Shown here piece after piece: positions 1 to 11,900 of a DNA stretch of 64,000 bases (the first letter of the stretch is position 1; each line of letters opens with the position of its first letter). The translations under genes and the position numbers were made by a program. The stretch comes from Synanceia verrucosa (taxonomy: Eukaryota > Chordata > Actinopteri > Perciformes > Synanceiidae): positions 5,127,011 through 5,191,010 of the forward strand of contig CM056564.1 in NCBI GenBank assembly GCA_029721515.1, written 5' to 3'. The notes under the pieces are model-generated. The model ran no database searches, was not told the origin of the DNA, and saw only the letters and a list, made by a program, of their open reading frames with translations.

Positions 1-545
1 CTTCCTTTTAAAGGGCCACTTCACTGAACTGACAGCTCCTGATCAGGACTCATCATCAGGAGTACTGGGCTACTGCTGCACCTTCACACCGTCTGACACT
101 CATCTTCTAGAGAAAGAGCCACTAGAGGAAGAGCTCACTTCTTTTTAGCTCTGGGAGAGACAAGAGGCCTGGATTCTGACAGCAGGAAGTCCTGCAGGAA
201 GTTTAAGGTTTAGGAGATCAGGCAGCAAAAAACACCTGAACATCTGATGGTGGGGAACTAAAGCTAAAATAGTGTTCAGTGTTCGCCACAAAATCAGCAT
301 CTTTTCTATCAAAACATGTCTCAGATTTGTTGTACAATGACATAAACCTGACACCTTTTCAACTTTTGAACTATTTTTTTGTGTATATTATTCCCAACAT
401 ATATAGTATATATCCCAATCATTTAGAAAATGTGTGACTCATGAGAATATCCAAATAATAATTTCATATTGTCACATCACTTATGGTCTATTTCGCCATG
501 ATATTTGAAAGAAAATACCATTGTTATTCCCAGCATTCTTATTTG

Positions 546-620
546 TTACCTCCGCCAAGGAGGTTATGTTTTTACTGGGGTTTGTTTGTTTGTTTGTATG
601 TTTGTTGGTTTGCAAAATAA
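546..620. repeat. Dispersed-repeat start with (TTTG)n-like stretch
   Basis: Begins TACCTCCGCCAAGGAGGTTA, a short self-complementary motif that heads a repeat common in fish genomes, followed by repeated TTTGT units. The family is named from memory only. The rest of 1-900 shows no gene. Confidence 0.4.
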
Positions 621-908
621 CCCAAAAGTTATGTTCTTTGTCCACCACTGCATATTATAGAGCTTGGCATTGAGGCAGCAGTGGCATGGTCCATTCTGCA
701 TGATCGACCAGGCCGTTAGCTTTCTAGACGTGTAGAACGTAACGCCAGGAAGAGTCTGCTGGCTAAAACTCAGAGGGAGCTTTGCACATCAATCATCAAT
801 AATCTGCAAGAAAATATCAACGGAAAATATTTTGTGCAATTTCAGAGAGTTAAATACACCAATTCTATGGTAATCGCTACATGAACGAAATTTAATTTGT
901 TGTACCAC

Positions 909-1161
909 GGGCGGCACACGGTGGTGCAGTGGGTAGCACTGTCGCCTCACACCAAGAAGGCACTGGGTTTGATTCCTGGCTCAGGTCCTTTCTGCGTGGA
1001 ATTTGCATGTTCTCCCCGGTCTGCATGGGTTCTCTCCCAGGCTTCCTCCCACCATACAATGGGGATTTAGGGGATTTTAAATTACCCTGAATGTGAGTGT
1101 GACACCTTAAAACACCCCTGCGATCCTGTGAGCATAAGCGGTAGAAAATGGATGGATGAAT
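909..1161 (+). repeat. tRNA-derived SINE, copy 1 (diverged)
   Basis: Starts with GCGGCAC and GTGGTGCAGTGGGTAGCAC (A-box-like) and then GGGTTTGATTCC (B box). It continues with the body shared by all copies (GGAATTTGCATGTTCTCCCC, CTTCCTCCCACCAT) and ends GGTAGAAAATGGATGGATG. The middle is shortened compared with the copy at 52902. It is not a functional tRNA gene. Confidence 0.75.
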
Positions 1162-2109
1162 AGTTGTATCACTGAGTTCACAAGTAAGATGGGAGTTCTT
1201 ACTTAAAAATCCCTCATTTACCATTTGTGAGACAAACTCAAAACATGGTTTGGAGGAAGCCATACAGGCAGAATGTCTTGCACCTGGCAACGACAGGAAG
1301 GCTTGCATTGGTGTTGCAGCAGCCGGTCATAAAAGTCCCGTTTAAGCTGATCTCAGGACTGTAGTGGTGACTGTCTGGTCTAAACAGGGGTGCTTTTAAG
1401 GGCCGGTGAGAACTACTGACAATACAATATATAAGGATATACAGAATTTAAAACTTGAGTATTTGTTCTATGCCAACATTATCCTGTCTTGGAAATCTGT
1501 AGTTTGCTGTTTGATGTGCACTGATCAGATTAATGAATGTGTTTGATAAAGTGCAGGAAATAAACACAACTGCACTGTAATCATGTTACAGTTTCAAACG
1601 CTGCACTACTGCCCCCTACTGGTCTGAACGGGCTCCAATACTGTGATCCACAGTGGACCAACATCATACTGATCCCAAATGGACAGTTATGTGAAGACAT
1701 ATATGTGTGTTTTCTGCCAGGTGCATTTTCAACAGCCTGCTATCACTGTCGGGACCTCTGTGAAACTGCCTCAGTCATTATTGGTAAGTCCTGCATCTTA
1801 ATATTTATATCTTTTATATTTCATATTTTTAAGGAAAAACTAATACATAAATGCTCTGTAAAGTCACAAATACATAAGCTACAACTGACGTTAGCTTAAC
1901 ATAGCATTAGCTGTCCCGTTATAAAACATTACTGTACAGTAATACTTAATGACCTTGAAAACAACAGAGAACTTCATCCTCAAATTAAGGACCGTCTTTA
2001 ATTTGAATGCAATATTTTATTTATGTTAAGTTTGCTCTACTGGGTGGGACCCTGATTAGTTAGGCTTTTCTGACTACTTATTTATATACTATATTTATAC
2101 ACTATCGAC
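1162..2109. other. No gene seen
   Basis: AT-rich sequence with only short chance open frames. A short region near 1606-1625 carries a CCCCCTACTGG motif of the kind found in fish repeats. Confidence 0.5.
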
Positions 2110-2345
2110 CAGGAACACTGTGTTACTGTGGGGCAGCCTGGGGTCAGTCAAACAGCCCTGTCCCCTGACTTTCGAACGCTCGGGTAAAGTGTCCGGACCT
2201 CCGTGCCAGGGGCCGGACATTACTGTTAAGTGTGGCCACCCGAGGGTGCCCCTTCCTGGGTAATGCCAGTGGGTTACACGGGGCTCTGTCTGGACGTCCA
2301 GTCGTATTGCGGGGCAGCGCCGACAGCACAGGCGCCCCACCATGA
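2110..2345. other. Unidentified GC-rich block
   Basis: About 235 bp of high-GC sequence in an AT-rich neighbourhood. It is open in two frames on the minus strand (62-82 codons), but neither translation is recognised. No splice or start context supports a gene. Confidence 0.4.
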
Positions 2346-3763
2346 GGCAATGAAGACAGAGCGTCTTTGTCAGATATTACTATAATATTAAAATTGATTG
2401 ATTGAAACTAAGGACTTGCCACTTTGTTATTACCAGGGGCATGAAGGGAGGGAGAATATTTCAAATTCCCCCCACTGTGGATCACCAGGGGCGCCAAAGT
2501 GAAAGAATATTACAAATGAAATAGAATACAATAGAATTACTTTATTGATCCCAACTTGGGAAATTATTTTTTAGAATAGAATGGAATAGAAAAAATCCCC
2601 CTCTTTGGTTTATTTGTAGAAGGAAATGGCCAATTTTATCTCTGAGAGTTATGTCTTTCATTTCAGAAGAAAAACATATCACAACAGTTAAATCTGTGTC
2701 TGTGTATTGCACATTCAAACCATAGCACATTCCTTAATAACAGGTTTCTAAATGTTTCCTTCATGCATATGTGAGTTTAGAATTTCTACAAAAAAAAAAA
2801 AAAAACGTATAAAGCTGCAGTCCATGGTAGGAGAGAACTAGCAAGAAAGCTAGTAAGATTTGAAAGTAGCACCCCCTCTCAGCCTCCTGTAAGCTCCACA
2901 CTCTCCTCCCCCTCCCATCAGTGCTCCGTCCAAAGCTACACCCTCTCAAACTGGACAGTAGGATTTGGCAGGAAGAGGAGAGCTGATATGCAACATCACT
3001 GCAGTTGTAAAATGTCCCGTTCAAAGCCAATATACCAATATATCAACATCATTTTGTCACCTTTATAATGCAGATGCTGACAACTATGGCTGTGCAATGT
3101 GGTCAAAATGTCATATCTGATAACCTCTTCAATACAAGTGGCACTGACGACTAGTTTACAAGCACAGATAAGCTAGCATGATAAGTTAGCACTGGGCTAA
3201 AGGCCCAAGCTCAAATTTTCCAGCCACTGTTATCACACAAAACACTGCTCAGCATCTATTTTTCACATTGACACACATTAAACGTGCTTCACTATGGAAA
3301 CTTTGAGCTGAAGATTCTGCTCCGTTCAGTCTGCTGGAGTCTGTGAGCACCTTCATAATGCAGACACTGGAGACTATGACTGTGTAAGTCCAGTTTACAC
3401 CCACAGAGAAGCTAACGTTAGCATCGGCTAATACGTACTACAACAGTAGCTAAGTTAGCAAACATGACATATTTCATGACAATAACAACTCCTCCCGAAG
3501 CTAAACAAATAATTAATAATTACCTGTACAACAGAAAGAAAGCAGAAACTTCTTTGGTCAAAGTTTTTACAGTCCTGCAGCTTCCACAGATTCTTTTCCT
3601 TCCTTTTTCTGAACACATCATGTTTTGACTGCTCTCAGGGTGGAAAGAAAGAAATTTCACCCAGTAAAACAAAAAGTGCTTCTGAGCAGTATCGTGGATT
3701 GTAGCTTTAAATAGTGCATTGCATGTTAAATAAATCTGTTATATTTCGTCAACTACAACGGGG
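2346..3763. other. No gene; short LINE-tail motif and partial duplication
   Basis: 2535-2570 carries ACTTTATTGATCCCAACTTGGGAAATT, shown here in two parts in other fish as a LINE/SINE 3' end (known pattern, from memory). 3058-3200 and 3349-3440 share a diverged segment (CACCTTYATAATGCAGA and AGTTTACA-CACAGA-AAGCTA). Nothing else is recognised. Confidence 0.4.
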
Positions 3764-4440
3764 CTAAGGTCGCTCATACGAACTCTGGTGAGGACCCAAC
3801 AAACAAACTCTGGTCTGCTTGATAACGGGGTCTCGGTTCGTTTCCAAGTGAACCCTGGTGCAGTTCGTATGCAGTATGAAAGCTCACTGGACCAAACACA
3901 GGACCAAATGTATGCAGTGATGTACAGCAAGTACAATACGCACTCCAGACCACAACAAACAACAAGTGACCACCGTTAGCAGTTAGCTAGTTTGCTTAAT
4001 TGTCTGAACAACATAACCCATAAATTCACAATTTGACATATTTGAACAAAATTAATCACAACTATCACAACAGGCACAGTCCTTAAACTCTGTGCTGATG
4101 TGTTGTCACATGTTATATTGTCAAAGTTAGAAAATTAACATCTTCAATCCCTGACGAACTATGTTAGCATTAGTGACGGTTACGTTCACTAATATGTATT
4201 TAAACGTTAACGTTGTAGCATTCCCTCAAATAATGTAACGAAGCACAATACAAGATTACCAGTCCACCCTGTTTGTAGTCTGTGAGGTTACATACCTGAC
4301 TGTTGACGCTCAGAAAATTTGGTGGGTTCAGGTTTTACAGTGTGAAAGCAGAACCGAACCAAGTGATAAATGCAACAATGTTGCAATTTTCAGCCCTCCA
4401 AGCCAACCGAGTCCACTTGGTTAGGTGTGAAAGCGACCTA
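3764..4440. mobile_element. Probable non-autonomous DNA element (MITE-like)
   Basis: The left edge reads AAGGTCGCT and the right edge AGCGACCT, with related flanking sequence inside (GGTTCGTTTCC on the left; GAACCGAACCAAG and GTGTGAAAGCGACC on the right). It has no coding capacity. Superfamily is not assigned; the terminal inverted repeats are imperfect. Confidence 0.4.
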
Positions 4441-4934
4441 AAACTAAATAAAATTCACATCACTAATATATGACTAAAACTAAATTTTGTCAAAAGACTA
4501 AATCAAATTTGCTGTCAAAATTAGCAATGGTGTGAACACACCCTCAGGGTGTTTTTAGTGAATTAAAATCTAAGTACATAAGACTAATCTATTATCTTGC
4601 TCTTAAAATAAGTAATAGTACTATTTATTTTGATTTGACCTCCCTCAACCTCCCTCAGACTCAGGGTTGTTTGATATGCATTTTTTTTGTAATTTTTCAT
4701 TGCTATTTTGGACTTATAGTATGAAAAATGGTAATTGTCTTTTGACATGATGAATTTTTTTGAGAAAAATTGTTAGTTAATGACGGATGTGGATACCAGG
4801 TCTTTTAAATTAATTATCATCCTACTTTTTCAACATTGGTTTGACTGAATTGTGTTTCTTTTTATTTTCCAGTTGTTACATTGCAAATTCATAACAAGAT
4901 ACTTAATATACAGTATAAAGACAATAAATGTGAC

Positions 4935-5329
4935 TTAAAGGGTCAGTGTGAAAGGATTTGGTGACATCTAGTGGTGTGGTTGCAGGCTGCATTCAAATCA
5001 ATACTCTTCCTTTTCTAGACTGTAATGTTGCACTCAAATACACAGCTCAAATCACTGCAGTGTCACTGGCATGTGGAGAACTGCAGAGACCTTCAGGGAA
5101 CAAAAATGCAAAAGGCACTCTCTAAGGTTTGTTTATTCTGGGCTGCCGTAGAAACATGGCTGACTCTGTGATGAGAACTCACTCCCCGCGTAGATATGAA
5201 AGCTCATTATAAGTTAACCAAAACACAACCATTTTTTTTATTTTCAGTTATTTTCAGGTGTTACATACTGAATGAAAACATAGTTATGAATATTATATTC
5301 CATTTTAATGCCTCACACTGTTTCTTTAA
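4935..5329. mobile_element. TTAA-flanked MITE
   Basis: Ends TTAAAGGGTCAGTGTG on the left and CACACTGTTTCTTTAA on the right, an imperfect terminal inverted repeat with TTAA at both tips. The inside (GACATCTAGTGGTGTGGTTGC, given here as its first 20 or so bases; GGCTGCCGTAGAAACATGG) is a pattern common in fish genomes. TTAA targets suggest piggyBac- or Kolobok-type mobilisation. It lies just upstream of the mbd2 promoter. Confidence 0.6.
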
Positions 5330-5392
5330 TGGGTTTAAGTGTTTTTACGAACACAACTGAGTGATCCCTCTGTCACAATAGACGATCTCTAA

Positions 5393-5394
<2 letters not shown>

Positions 5395-5433
<39 letters not shown>
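5395..5433. repeat. (GT)n microsatellite at the mbd2 promoter edge
   Basis: About 39 bp of pure GT dinucleotides directly before the GC-rich region upstream of mbd2. Confidence 0.95.
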
Positions 5434-5435
<2 letters not shown>

Positions 5436-5806
5436 TGATATCGCAGACGTCACAGCCTGCCGTTGGTCCAGTTCAGATCAGATCAGATCGGTCTGCCGTT
5501 GGTTTTCTGGAGGTTGACTAAACTGAACTAAACTGATCTGAAGGCATTTTAACCCGGGACATCCCAGCTCGCTCTCTGAACCGGGACACTTTTTTATTTT
5601 TAACTTAACCTAAAATAAAAAGCATAAACAGCCGGAGCGGAGGGAGGGAGAGCCTCCGTTAACGTAACGTCCGTGACGTCGGTTGGCCCGGGCTGCTGCT
5701 CCGCTTGATTCACAACCACGCTGCTTGTCGGGAGGTTCCTTATCAGTGTTTACAAGGTGATCGATTGGTCCGATCGGAGCCTTATTGTGGGATTGATTCG
5801 CGTGTG
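5430..5806 (+). promoter_or_regulatory. Probable mbd2 promoter and 5' UTR, GC-rich, TATA-less
   Basis: This stretch is much richer in G+C and CpG than its surroundings and runs into exon 1. No TATA box is seen. CRE-like half or near sites occur at 5446-5453 (GACGTCAC) and 5674-5681 (TGACGTCG). TTCAGATCAG (5471-5480) and CTGATCTGAA (5533-5542) are inverted copies. The transcription start cannot be placed from sequence alone. Confidence 0.55.
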
Positions 5807-5809
5807 ATG

Positions 5810-5919
5810 ATGGAGAAGAAGAGGACGGACTGTCCCGCTCTGCCGCCCGGCTGGAAGAAAGAAGAAGTAATCAGGAAGTCCGGACTGAGCGCTGGAAAGA
5901 GCGACGTTTACTACTACAG
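5810..5919 (+). CDS. mbd2: mbd2 coding exon 1 (first half of MBD)
   Basis: Encodes residues 1-36 and two bases of codon 37. It contains the PALPPGW start of the MBD, Arg22 and Tyr34. The donor is CAG|GTACTC. The reading frame is open upstream back to a TAA at 5660 but has no ATG before 5807, so an extended N-terminus would need a non-AUG start. Confidence 0.93.
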
Positions 5920-8900
5920 GTACTCAGTCACACTTATCGATCAGTCACTGATCGATAAAAGCGGTTTCTAAAAGCTGATCAGAAAGTGTGAAATGACTCA
6001 GTGTCAAAGAAGTTACATTGTCGCACAGCGACCATCCCATCATGACCCTGTAGTGTAGACATGAGTGGCTCTGTGTCACTGTGGTAACGTAACATATCCC
6101 TGTGAGCTTTAATAGCAGCACTATAACATCCCATGAACACTGAAATATTAATGGTGTGTTTTATATAGAGGCTATGTATCTGATTCAGCGTCATCATGAC
6201 AGGATATGAACCACTGACGTCACGAGTCCCACCAAAAAATAATTAATTGGATTCTTCATGTTTTATTTAGTGTTCATTTAGGCTGTGTGTGAATTCTCGT
6301 TTCCATCAGATATCACTTTTATTCTTTAGTATCCTAAAATGAGTGAAGCTGAGATTAAAGTCTGATGATATGCAGCTAGTTATTGATGTAATCCATAAAT
6401 GAAATGTGAAGATGAAATGTGCCTCTCTTCAGTTTCAGCTATACAGACGTCACTTATATTGTTTTTGGGAGTGTAGTCTTTCTAATTACTTATTCTCACC
6501 ATCCTCAACAGTTTCACAACAAATTGTGACTTCATATGGCTGATTTGTCTCTTGCTTTGATTACTCTTCATATTTTTTTTCCAAAATAAGGTCCCTGTGG
6601 TCCACCAGTGGCTGCCTTACTGTAGGCTATAACCTATTTATGATATGCCATGTTCCAGTCATATTTGGTTCTTTTTTTTTATTCCTCTTTGGGTTATCTT
6701 GCTGCTATTTGAAAGGCACTTACTATTTCACTAGGGCTGGATGCCTTTCATAATGTTTTGATACAATGCCAATTTCGGTACCTTTGTTTCGATACCGATT
6801 CCAGAGGTTGTTTTTATGCAATTTGAGCTTTAATCATGGTCATCATCAATATTAATTTGTCATTATTATTATTATTATTATTATTATTGTTAATGCAATA
6901 GTTTATTTTTGTATAATTTGGACTTTATCACGGTAGACGTACTAGACAATGGTATGATGACGATCACCAGGCCCAGGCTGCTACCAGTTCCTCCTTAATT
7001 TCCACTGGACACCGATGTTTTGTCGGACCCGATACGCATACATTCAAATCAATGTGTCAGTTTCCACTGAATGCGGAATGCCGCCGACGCCTGCTGAAAC
7101 AAATCGACAGAGCTTCTATTTTGTCGGATGTTAGCACACTGTGCATGAATTCAGAGTAGTGTGCCGATGTCCGGCAGCAGGAATCTTGTGATTTCAGCAG
7201 TCCAGCGAAGCCACAGGCGGATCTGGTGCGTATTGACAGACGTCGACAGACATCGGCGTCATTCAGAATCCAGTGGAAATTAAGGGTGAGAGTTTGCCTT
7301 ATGGTGTGTTCACTGGAAGTCAGAACTTGGACCTGCTCCCAGCTCTTCCAGTCTTACAGACGTACAACAAAACATGTAGCTACTGTTTATGTCAGTAGCA
7401 GATAGCATGAGTTATACGTCTATTAATCTGTCTTTCTGCGAGTGAAATCCAACAAATTTTAGAACTTTGATAGAACATTTCATCAAACCTCAGACATAAA
7501 TAAAATGGTTGATAAGCTAGTGGGGCTATCTATACATACAGTAGCTAGCTGTACATTTAGCACCAATGGCATTATGTGTTATATAACTATAGTTGATTAA
7601 ATGGTAGAGGAGCAATCAAATTAAAAAAATCGTCTTTGTATTGATTGTGTGAAGATCAATTCATGTTGTTTTAACAAGAGTAAGTCAGTAATTGGCATTG
7701 AGTCTGCCACTCATAATGAGAAGTACTTTACGAAGAGGTCATTACAGAATAGGGATGCACCAATATGAACATTGTGGCCAACATACCGATAGCCGATATT
7801 AATATTGCTGTTGTGGCCTATAACCAACATTTACCGATATCGATATATGTTAAAAAAAAAAGTTTCTGAGATGATAATATTTTGTACAGACTGAAAATCA
7901 TGCAAATTTTTGAATATCTTCCTTTATTTTCTTCCTTTGTGTTTTACTTCCACATAACAAGGTTGTAAGGTTACAGGGCTACATAGCCAAGTAGCCAACA
8001 GTGTTACTTTGTAGCAACCTACACCACTTTTAGCAAGTGTGTAACCAAATGAAAGTCCAGTTTCACTCCCTCAACATACAAAACTCCTGTGAGAAAGTAG
8101 GGATGATGAATTAAGGTGACCAGATTCTGAAATGAAATGCGGTCAAATTGGAGACAGCTTTGGATTTATTCATTTATTTCTTTGGTACTACTGATATTCT
8201 GATTCTAAATACATGAACATTAGTGTATTCATCTTTTTTGGTTGGACTACAGCAGAGTGGTAACTTTGCACAGCAGATAGATGTCATGAGATCATGCAAG
8301 AATCCCAGAATCAAATATCACAATTCATCTGGTCAGGCTTCCAGTAATGTATTTAGCCTATATACGGCTCGTCTGGCACTGGACCAGTCGGCTTCCTTAG
8401 CCAGGCGTGGTTAGCCTGGCTATCGTGACTACAAAGCTCTGTGAGCGTAGTCTGGCCAAGCTACCTTGTACACCAAGTTCTCAGAGGGCGCGCTTAACCT
8501 GTGTCTATCAAATGCCTCTGTGTGCTACTGCACAAAGCTTCAACCAATCAGACCACTCTTTCCTCTGACGTATGCGTGGTGACGAAAAACTGCTTGATCC
8601 AAAGAACTAGAGCGTCATTGCCTTCAATATGCCTCAATCGAGCTGTTGGAAATGCTAAATTTTCATTGGTCCCCATTCATGGGGGAATCTGAATTTGAAG
8701 AAATAGGCAACTTGGCCAGACTGACTTGGTTGCGAAATTTTGTGCAGCGTCACAAGAAGTATGGGCGGGCCCAGGCTAAGGCCTGGCGGTCCCGGCTTCA
8801 AAAATAGTTCCCTGAAATGAGAAAGAAGAGTTAGTTTCTCTTTCATGAATTTGATTGAGAGATGATTATCTGCCTTTTTTCAATGAAGCCTGCTTAGATG

Positions 8901-11900
8901 ATTCCAGCCTTTTAAACATGAAGGTCTGCCCTGGCTTACTTACTGAGTGATGGAGTTATACCATGTGAGGTTGCTCTCTAAAAAATAGTATGCAAATGAT
9001 CCTCGCTAATAGTACACAATAACATGTCTGCAGCTTTTAACTTCCTTTTCTGAAGCAGACTGTGTTCTGATTCTGTATCTTCAGCTGCAGCTGCATGAGA
9101 TCTCAGAGGAAATGAAGTCACTTTTATAGAGCAGCTCTGTGGTGGGGCCGCAGAGCTGACGGCTGCTCACTTCCTGTTGATCAGCAACGGAGGCGCGGCT
9201 CGATCAGATTAACAGCTCAGAGGCAACCGAGCTCCGTCACACCCCGAGATGAGCAGAGCAGAGCTGACTCTGCTTTAGTTTCACTTTGCTTCGTGATGTG
9301 ACTCATCAGTTCCAGTAAGGAAACCAGTCAGCAGGTCAGCTTACTGGAAGAGCAGTAACACCCTGCTGGGGCCTCTGACGGCTCCGTCTTGGCAAAACCA
9401 TGGTGTCTGTCAGGAGCTTTATTCATTTTAAGTTCTAATTCACAGGACACATTCACAGAATACTGAGGAGAATATACACAGATCAAACATAGCATTCTGA
9501 CCACTGTGAATAACGCTGATCATCTCTTCATCATGGTTCCTGGATATATAAGACATCAAATGATCATTAAGTCCTCAGAGTTGATGTTAGAAGCAGGAAA
9601 AATGTTCCAGCAAGTTTAACAACAAGAAGAAAACAGTGATGTCTAGAGGACTGGATCAGAGCATCTCCAGAACTGCAGCTCTGGTGGGCTGTTCCTGGTC
9701 TGCAGTGGTCAGGATCTATCAAAAGTGATCCAAGGAAGGACCAGTGGTGAACCAGAGACAGGGTCATGAGAGGACAAGGATCACTGATGCAGGTGGGGAG
9801 TGAAGGCTGGTGCTGGTGGTCTGATCCAACAGAACAGAGAAGTTAATGCTGCTGAAGATAGAAAGAAGTCACATAGCACAGAATAAACCTTCAGGGGTCA
9901 GAGGTCAAACAGGAGGACCAACTCTATATTAGAGAGGAGGTCATAATTATTTTTGAATATTTTATCCTTTGTAAGATCCATGTAGCTTCAGTAAGGAGCA
10001 GTGGAAACGCAACATATATGACCCTGTCAGACATGTACACACACATACACACACACACGCGCGCGCGCGCACACACACACACACACAGACACACACATGC
10101 AGCCTCTGATCTTTGCTTTGTTGCTGCTGACCTACATGTCAGATCCAGCTGAATGACTGTCTGCTCTTGTTCTTCTATCTTTGTGAGGACCATTTACACT
10201 TTTCAACCTTTAGAAGACAGTGAGGACATTTTGTTCGGCTTCCACTTCTTCAAAGGGCTGGTTGAGGCTCAAAGCTTGGTTTTAGGGTTATGGTTAGGGT
10301 CTAGTGAGGGTCCTCGCAAGTATGGAAATACAAACCTGTGTGTGTGTGCTAGAGCAGTGAATGAGGAAGTGTTTGACAGTTCCTGCTGGTGTCAGATGTG
10401 ATGTCATGACTGACTGATTAGGGTGTTCTCACTTTGAGCAGTAACTCTGTCTACCCTGATCGCTGGCTGTATTCAACCAAATTTATTGGCAGCAACAAAT
10501 TTAGCTCCCCAAAGGGAAGCACAGACTTGCACTAGTAATAGAACTGTCTACTGTTGATAATGAATAATAATGAATAGAGCTCGGTATCGATTCTGATTTT
10601 CCAGATTGATTTGATTCGTTATTACAAGGTCCTAATGCGATTCAATTCAAGATTCAATCTGATTCAATATCAATTCAGTCAGGGATATTTCAGTTAAAAT
10701 AATACAGTAAATTTAACAAGTACCCTTTTGGCCTGATACTTTGTTAAAAATAAAAAGTGTGTTTACGTTAAGAATTAAACCAAAGCCAGTTAAATTAATC
10801 ATGTACTTTTTCAAACATGACCACCTGACAATACAAAAAAACATAAATTAATCTAAATTAAATTAAAATAAATTACAAGGCAGACAATGTAAATAAAGTA
10901 GCTACAAGCATAATATAAACAGGACACTCACTTAGCTGCCTGTAACTTGTCCAACTTGTTTTCTTCCAACTTGTTAAATCCTAAATACATCCAAACGTCA
11001 GCTTTTAAACTCGTCGGTGGTGCCTTGAGAGATGCACTCAACTAGCAGGGTTGAGTCAGGCTGCTTCTCCGCACATCCAATAAAGAAAAAAGAAAAAAAA
11101 ATCCTTCAGTTAAAAGATCAGTCTTTGGATTTTATGAATCAATTCTGAACCATTTAAAGGAAAATTGATTAAAATTGATTAAATTGATTTTTTTAAATCC
11201 AGCCCTCACAATGCAGTAATTAATAATGGACTAAATCATTAACCTTTCATTTGTTTGATTAACAGATGTTTCATCCAATCACCTGTCTTTTTTTTTTTTT
11301 GGAAAGTGCCTACCCTTTTCCAATCAGATTGTCTGACAGGGTCATCCTACTAAATTATTACATGGATGATCAATCCAGTCAGCAGACTGGTCACTGCATT
11401 GATGGCATTCAGAGCTATTCACATTGCTTTGAGGAGTAACTACATTACAGAATCATTACAAAAAATATAGATATATTGATTATTATTGCAAATACATGCA
11501 AATAATAAGCATTGCAGTTTTAATACAGCTTAAGTATCAACTGTGAGTAAATAAGTTTGGTTGAGTTGGTTTGGAGTTTGCACTGTTTACTGACTACTTA
11601 TGTTTAACAGTTTTTTTGGGGGGCAAAAAGAAATTTATCTCCCAGAAGTGAATCATGTCTTCAGTTCAAATCTGATGTCCCCAGTCATTATCATGGCAGT
11701 GGTTAAAATGAAGCTGATCAGATTCCTGTCTTTACTGTACTCTACTCTGAACTGTAAAACTGTGAGATTTTCAAAACTCCAGATGCTTTCTTTTTTTCTG
11801 GCAGTGTAGAAAACATTCAGCAGCTTCTCATTGTCAGTCGGTGTTTACCGTCAACTTTCACCTATTAAAATGGCAAATGTCAACGGCAGAAGGTGATATT

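Noticed and set aside
892..1308. 138-codon minus-strand frame
   Set aside because: It is mostly the antisense of a SINE copy.
5807..5809. ATG 5807 as the mbd2 start
   Set aside because: It is in frame and directly before ATG 5810, but 5810 has the better context (A at -3, G at +4). The protein would differ by one Met only.
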